This document shows positions 61,785 to 64,000 of a stretch of DNA of 64,000 nucleotides, piece by piece. Source of the stretch: Fibrobacterota bacterium (lineage in GTDB: Bacteria > Fibrobacterota > Chitinivibrionia > Chitinivibrionales > Chitinispirillaceae); the NCBI GenBank assembly GCA_023436205.1, contig JAEZKC010000099.1, forward strand, positions 62,001 through 126,000, in the 5' to 3' direction. The notes below the pieces were generated by a model, which saw only the letters and a program-made list of their open reading frames with translations, made no database searches and was not told where the DNA came from. The translations under genes were made by a program, and so were the position numbers. Positions within the stretch are counted from its first letter, which is position 1. Each line of letters starts with the position of its first letter.

Positions 61785-62960
61785 ATGTATAAAATACAGA
61801 CACTCAATAAAATCAGTACCTATGGTCTGGAACTCTTTCCCAGGGAAGAGTATGAAGTGGCTTCGGAAATTGTCAATCCTGATGCAGTGGTTGTCAGAAG
61901 TTTCAATATGAACGATATGGAAATCCCCAAATCGGTGCTGGGTATTGCCCGGGCCGGTGCAGGTGTAAACAATATTCCTGTTGACAAATGTACCGAACGG
62001 GGAATTGTGGTGTTCAACACCCCGGGGGCTAATGCCAATGGTGTGAAAGAGTTGGTGCTTGCTGGTTTGCTTATGTCTTCCCGTCGCCTGGTACCCGGAA
62101 TTAACTGGGCTAAAGGTCTGATCGGCAAGGGAGATGAAGTTCCCAAGTTAGTTGAGAAGGGAAAGAGTGATTTTGCCGGTCCGGAAATCAAGGGGAAAAA
62201 GCTGGGTGTCATAGGGTTGGGGGCAATAGGTGTAATGGTTGCCAATGATGCCATCGAACTTGGGATGCAGGTGAGTGGTTACGATCCTTTCATTTCGGTT
62301 GAGGCGGCCTGGGGGCTGTCCCGCAGTGTCAAGCGCGCTCGCGGACTTGAATCGCTGCTGGCCGAGTCGGATTACATTTCGTTGCACGTTCCTCTGACCG
62401 ACAAAACCAAGGGCATGATCAACAAGGAGCGGATCGCCATCATGAAAAAAGGCGTGAAACTGCTCAACTTTGCCCGTGGTGGTCTTGTAAACAATAACGA
62501 TCTTATAGAAGCGATGAATGAGGGCGTAGTCAGCTGTTATGTGACTGATTTTCCTGATGAAAATCTGCTTAAGCAGGATAAAGTGATTGCCTTCCCTCAT
62601 CTGGGAGCTTCAACTCCAGAGGCTGAAGACAATTGTGCGATCATGGCTGTAAACCAGATTCGGGGTTTTCTGGAGAATGGCAATTTAAAGAATTCTGTCA
62701 ATTTCCCTGATTGTGAGATGGATTTTCTGGGGCAGACCCGCATTATCATTGCCAACAGAAACATTCCGAACATGGTGGGGCAGATCACCACTCTGCTTGC
62801 CGCAGAGAAGATCAATATTTCCGATATGATCAACAAGCATAAAGGGGAACTAGCCTATAACATTATCGATATCGATGGTACGGTGGGTGAGGAAACTCTG
62901 AAAAAGATCAGGGAAATTGATGGCGTGATTATGGTTCGTTTGATAAAGAATAACAGGTAA
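61785..62960 (+). CDS. serA: D-3-phosphoglycerate dehydrogenase with ACT domain
   Basis: 391-aa NAD+-dependent first enzyme of serine synthesis. NAD-binding GVIGLGAIG, catalytic-site NFARGGLV, FPHLGAST with the catalytic His, and a C-terminal ACT domain (IPNMVGQITTLLAAEKINISDM) that usually binds serine. Start ATG 61785 behind AGGAGAAC. As the enzyme responds to NAD+, its placement in an operon headed by rex fits redox control. A strong terminator follows. Confidence 0.96.
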   Translation: MYKIQTLNKISTYGLELFPREEYEVASEIVNPDAVVVRSFNMNDMEIPKSVLGIARAGAGVNNIPVDKCTERGIVVFNTPGANANGVKELVLAGLLMSSRRLVPGINWAKGLIGKGDEVPKLVEKGKSDFAGPEIKGKKLGVIGLGAIGVMVANDAIELGMQVSGYDPFISVEAAWGLSRSVKRARGLESLLAESDYISLHVPLTDKTKGMINKERIAIMKKGVKLLNFARGGLVNNNDLIEAMNEGVVSCYVTDFPDENLLKQDKVIAFPHLGASTPEAEDNCAIMAVNQIRGFLENGNLKNSVNFPDCEMDFLGQTRIIIANRNIPNMVGQITTLLAAEKINISDMINKHKGELAYNIIDIDGTVGEETLKKIREIDGVIMVRLIKNNR

Positions 62961-62961
62961 G

Positions 62962-62998
62962 AAAAAAGGCTCTCCGGTATTCCGGAGAGCCTCTAATT
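62962..62998. terminator. bidirectional terminator between serA and the minus-strand lipoprotein
   Basis: AGGCTCTCCGG at 62967-62977 pairs perfectly with CCGGAGAGCCT at 62982-62992 with a four-base loop. On the + strand the tail is CTAATTTT; on the minus strand the stem is followed by TTTTTT. It serves both convergent genes. Confidence 0.85.
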
Positions 62999-63009
62999 TT
63001 AAAGAAGTT

Positions 63010-63621
63010 TTATAATTCCAGCAGATTCAAGAAAAAATCCACGGTTTGCGGGTCCGGACGAGTGCTGATCGAGTCCGCCACAAGGTCCACGTCCACCTCT
63101 TTTGATCCCAAAGTGTCAACACCTCCGTTGAGATCTGGTGTTATCAGATTGAAAAACAGTGATGCGTCCAACTTGTAGGGAATCTTGTTTCCCTGTACAA
63201 TGTCCAGTAGTGTTGCCTGAGAAAATACCGGGTTATCAAGCGAAATTCTGAAAGGAATCACCAGTTGTGTATCTGTGGAGGCAGAGATGGTGAATGGGCT
63301 TATCGTCGTTGTTGCCGCCTGTGCCGATTTACTGGTATCCTGAACTCTCAGATTAAATACTGCTCCGTCGAAAGCTGCGTTTTTGCTGTTTTCATTACGA
63401 GCATCAAGAACACAGTTGATCACTACTCCGATATCGGAGGGTTCGGTGTAGGCAAGAGGATTTGAAGTGTACTCGGCAACCGTGGGGAAAATTCCCACGT
63501 TGATGGAGTCATAGTCGAATTTAACCGACATGATATTCAATCTCTCTTCGACATGATTGAGAACGTCACAGCTCAGGAATGTCAAGCTCAGTAACCCGGC
63601 ACTAAAAAGCAGTTTGTTCAT
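63010..63621 (-). CDS. predicted lipoprotein, LEA14/WHy-like beta protein
   Basis: 203 aa. The N-terminus NKLLFSAGLLSLTFLSC has a lipobox-like LSC (Cys18). The mature part is all-beta with KFDYDSINVGIF, VINCVLDARNENSKNA and PFTISASTDTQLVIPFRI, the pattern of a LEA14/WHy-type domain in which a conserved N.N precedes alternating strands. Role unknown; such proteins sit on the outer membrane or periplasm. Convergent with serA. Confidence 0.6.
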   Translation of the reverse strand: MNKLLFSAGLLSLTFLSCDVLNHVEERLNIMSVKFDYDSINVGIFPTVAEYTSNPLAYTEPSDIGVVINCVLDARNENSKNAAFDGAVFNLRVQDTSKSAQAATTTISPFTISASTDTQLVIPFRISLDNPVFSQATLLDIVQGNKIPYKLDASLFFNLITPDLNGGVDTLGSKEVDVDLVADSISTRPDPQTVDFFLNLLEL

Positions 63622-63633
63622 GACTTCCCCTTT

Positions 63634-64000
63634 TTAAGTATGGTATTCAGCATTGATTCTAACATAATCGTAGCTGAAGTCACAAGTGTGGGCTATGGCG
63701 TTCTTGTTGCCAAGTCCCAGATTGATACTGATGGTGACAACTTTTTGCTTTAGTAATGAATGTGCCTTTTTCTGATCGAATTCAACTGGCTGGAGATTTT
63801 TGAAGACTTCGATGCCGCACAATTCTATGGACATCTTCTCTTTTGAAAATTCTGCACCAGAGTAGCCCACAGCGCAGGCGATTCTTCCCCAGTTTGGATC
63901 GTTTCCGAACAAAGCACATTTAGTGAGATTGGAATTTGCCACTGCCTTGGCAGCCTTTCGGGCATCCTCTTCAGTTTCTGCGCCCGAAACGGTAATCTCC
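63634..64000 (-). CDS. argJ: glutamate N-acetyltransferase/amino-acid N-acetyltransferase, C-terminal part
   Basis: The frame is open to the right edge of the window, so the gene starts beyond 64000 on the minus strand; about 121 C-terminal residues are visible. ARKAAKAVANSNLTKCALFGNDPNWGRIACAVGYSGA (seen in pieces) and the ending CDFSYDYVRINAEYHT are characteristic of ArgJ, which recycles the acetyl group in arginine synthesis and, in many bacteria, also makes N-acetylglutamate. Confidence 0.93.
   Translation of the reverse strand, partial: EITVSGAETEEDARKAAKAVANSNLTKCALFGNDPNWGRIACAVGYSGAEFSKEKMSIELCGIEVFKNLQPVEFDQKKAHSLLKQKVVTISINLGLGNKNAIAHTCDFSYDYVRINAEYHT

Noticed and set aside
1..64000. 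CRISPR array, insertion sequence or prophage
   Set aside because: No regularly spaced repeats, transposase or integrase motifs, or phage structural genes were seen on reading the window.

Overview
The window reads as a chromosomal segment of a Gram-negative, probably anaerobic bacterium, most likely Fibrobacterota (Chitinivibrio/Chitinispirillum side). The lineage call is inference. It rests on a TIGR02147/DUF4423-type regulator coupled to a lipoprotein (a family expanded in Fibrobacter), a secreted beta-helix protein with a type IX-secretion-like C-terminal tail, and unusual EF-Tu and EF-G sequences.

Layout. 1-4.1 kb: the end of an unrecognised protein, a compact UvrD-type helicase, a small predicted outer-membrane protein and a LamG-domain remnant. 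4.3-7.4 kb: purM, cysS and clpP. 7.5-38.8 kb: an almost unbroken gene-expression superlocus. It runs tRNA-Thr/Tyr/Gly/Thr, tuf, rpmG, tRNA-Trp, secE, nusG, rplKAJL, rpoBC, rpsL, rpsG, fusA, the complete S10-spc-alpha clusters through rpoA and rplQ, then fba and a strong terminator. The order is classical, but adk and map are absent between secY and infA.

38.9-50 kb is accessory: a GH1 beta-glycosidase, secreted proteins, tRNA-His, a beta-helix surface protein split by a frameshift in a run of nine G, two tandem outer-membrane-barrel paralogues, a hotdog thioesterase, and the regulator-lipoprotein pair. 50-55 kb is an isoprenoid/transport neighbourhood: an IspH-UbiA fusion, an ABC ATPase and permease, a Gx-transporter (Hpre_diP_synt_I) protein fused to an EcfT-like region, and a NusG domain II protein.

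55-60 kb is a minus-strand cassette: a DUF2225 zinc protein, a MoxR-like ATPase, a coupled 608-aa protein of unknown function and a secreted protein. It is divergent from rex. 60-63 kb is rex-serC-serA with two near-perfect Rex operators upstream, which suggests NADH/NAD+-linked control of serine synthesis. The window ends with a lipoprotein and the 3' end of argJ on the minus strand.

The best leads for something undescribed are the Rex-flanked MoxR cassette lacking a VWA partner, the S-T type transporter fusion, the IspH-UbiA fusion, and the G-tract-switched beta-helix protein. Family names are from memory and visible motifs; no database search was run.
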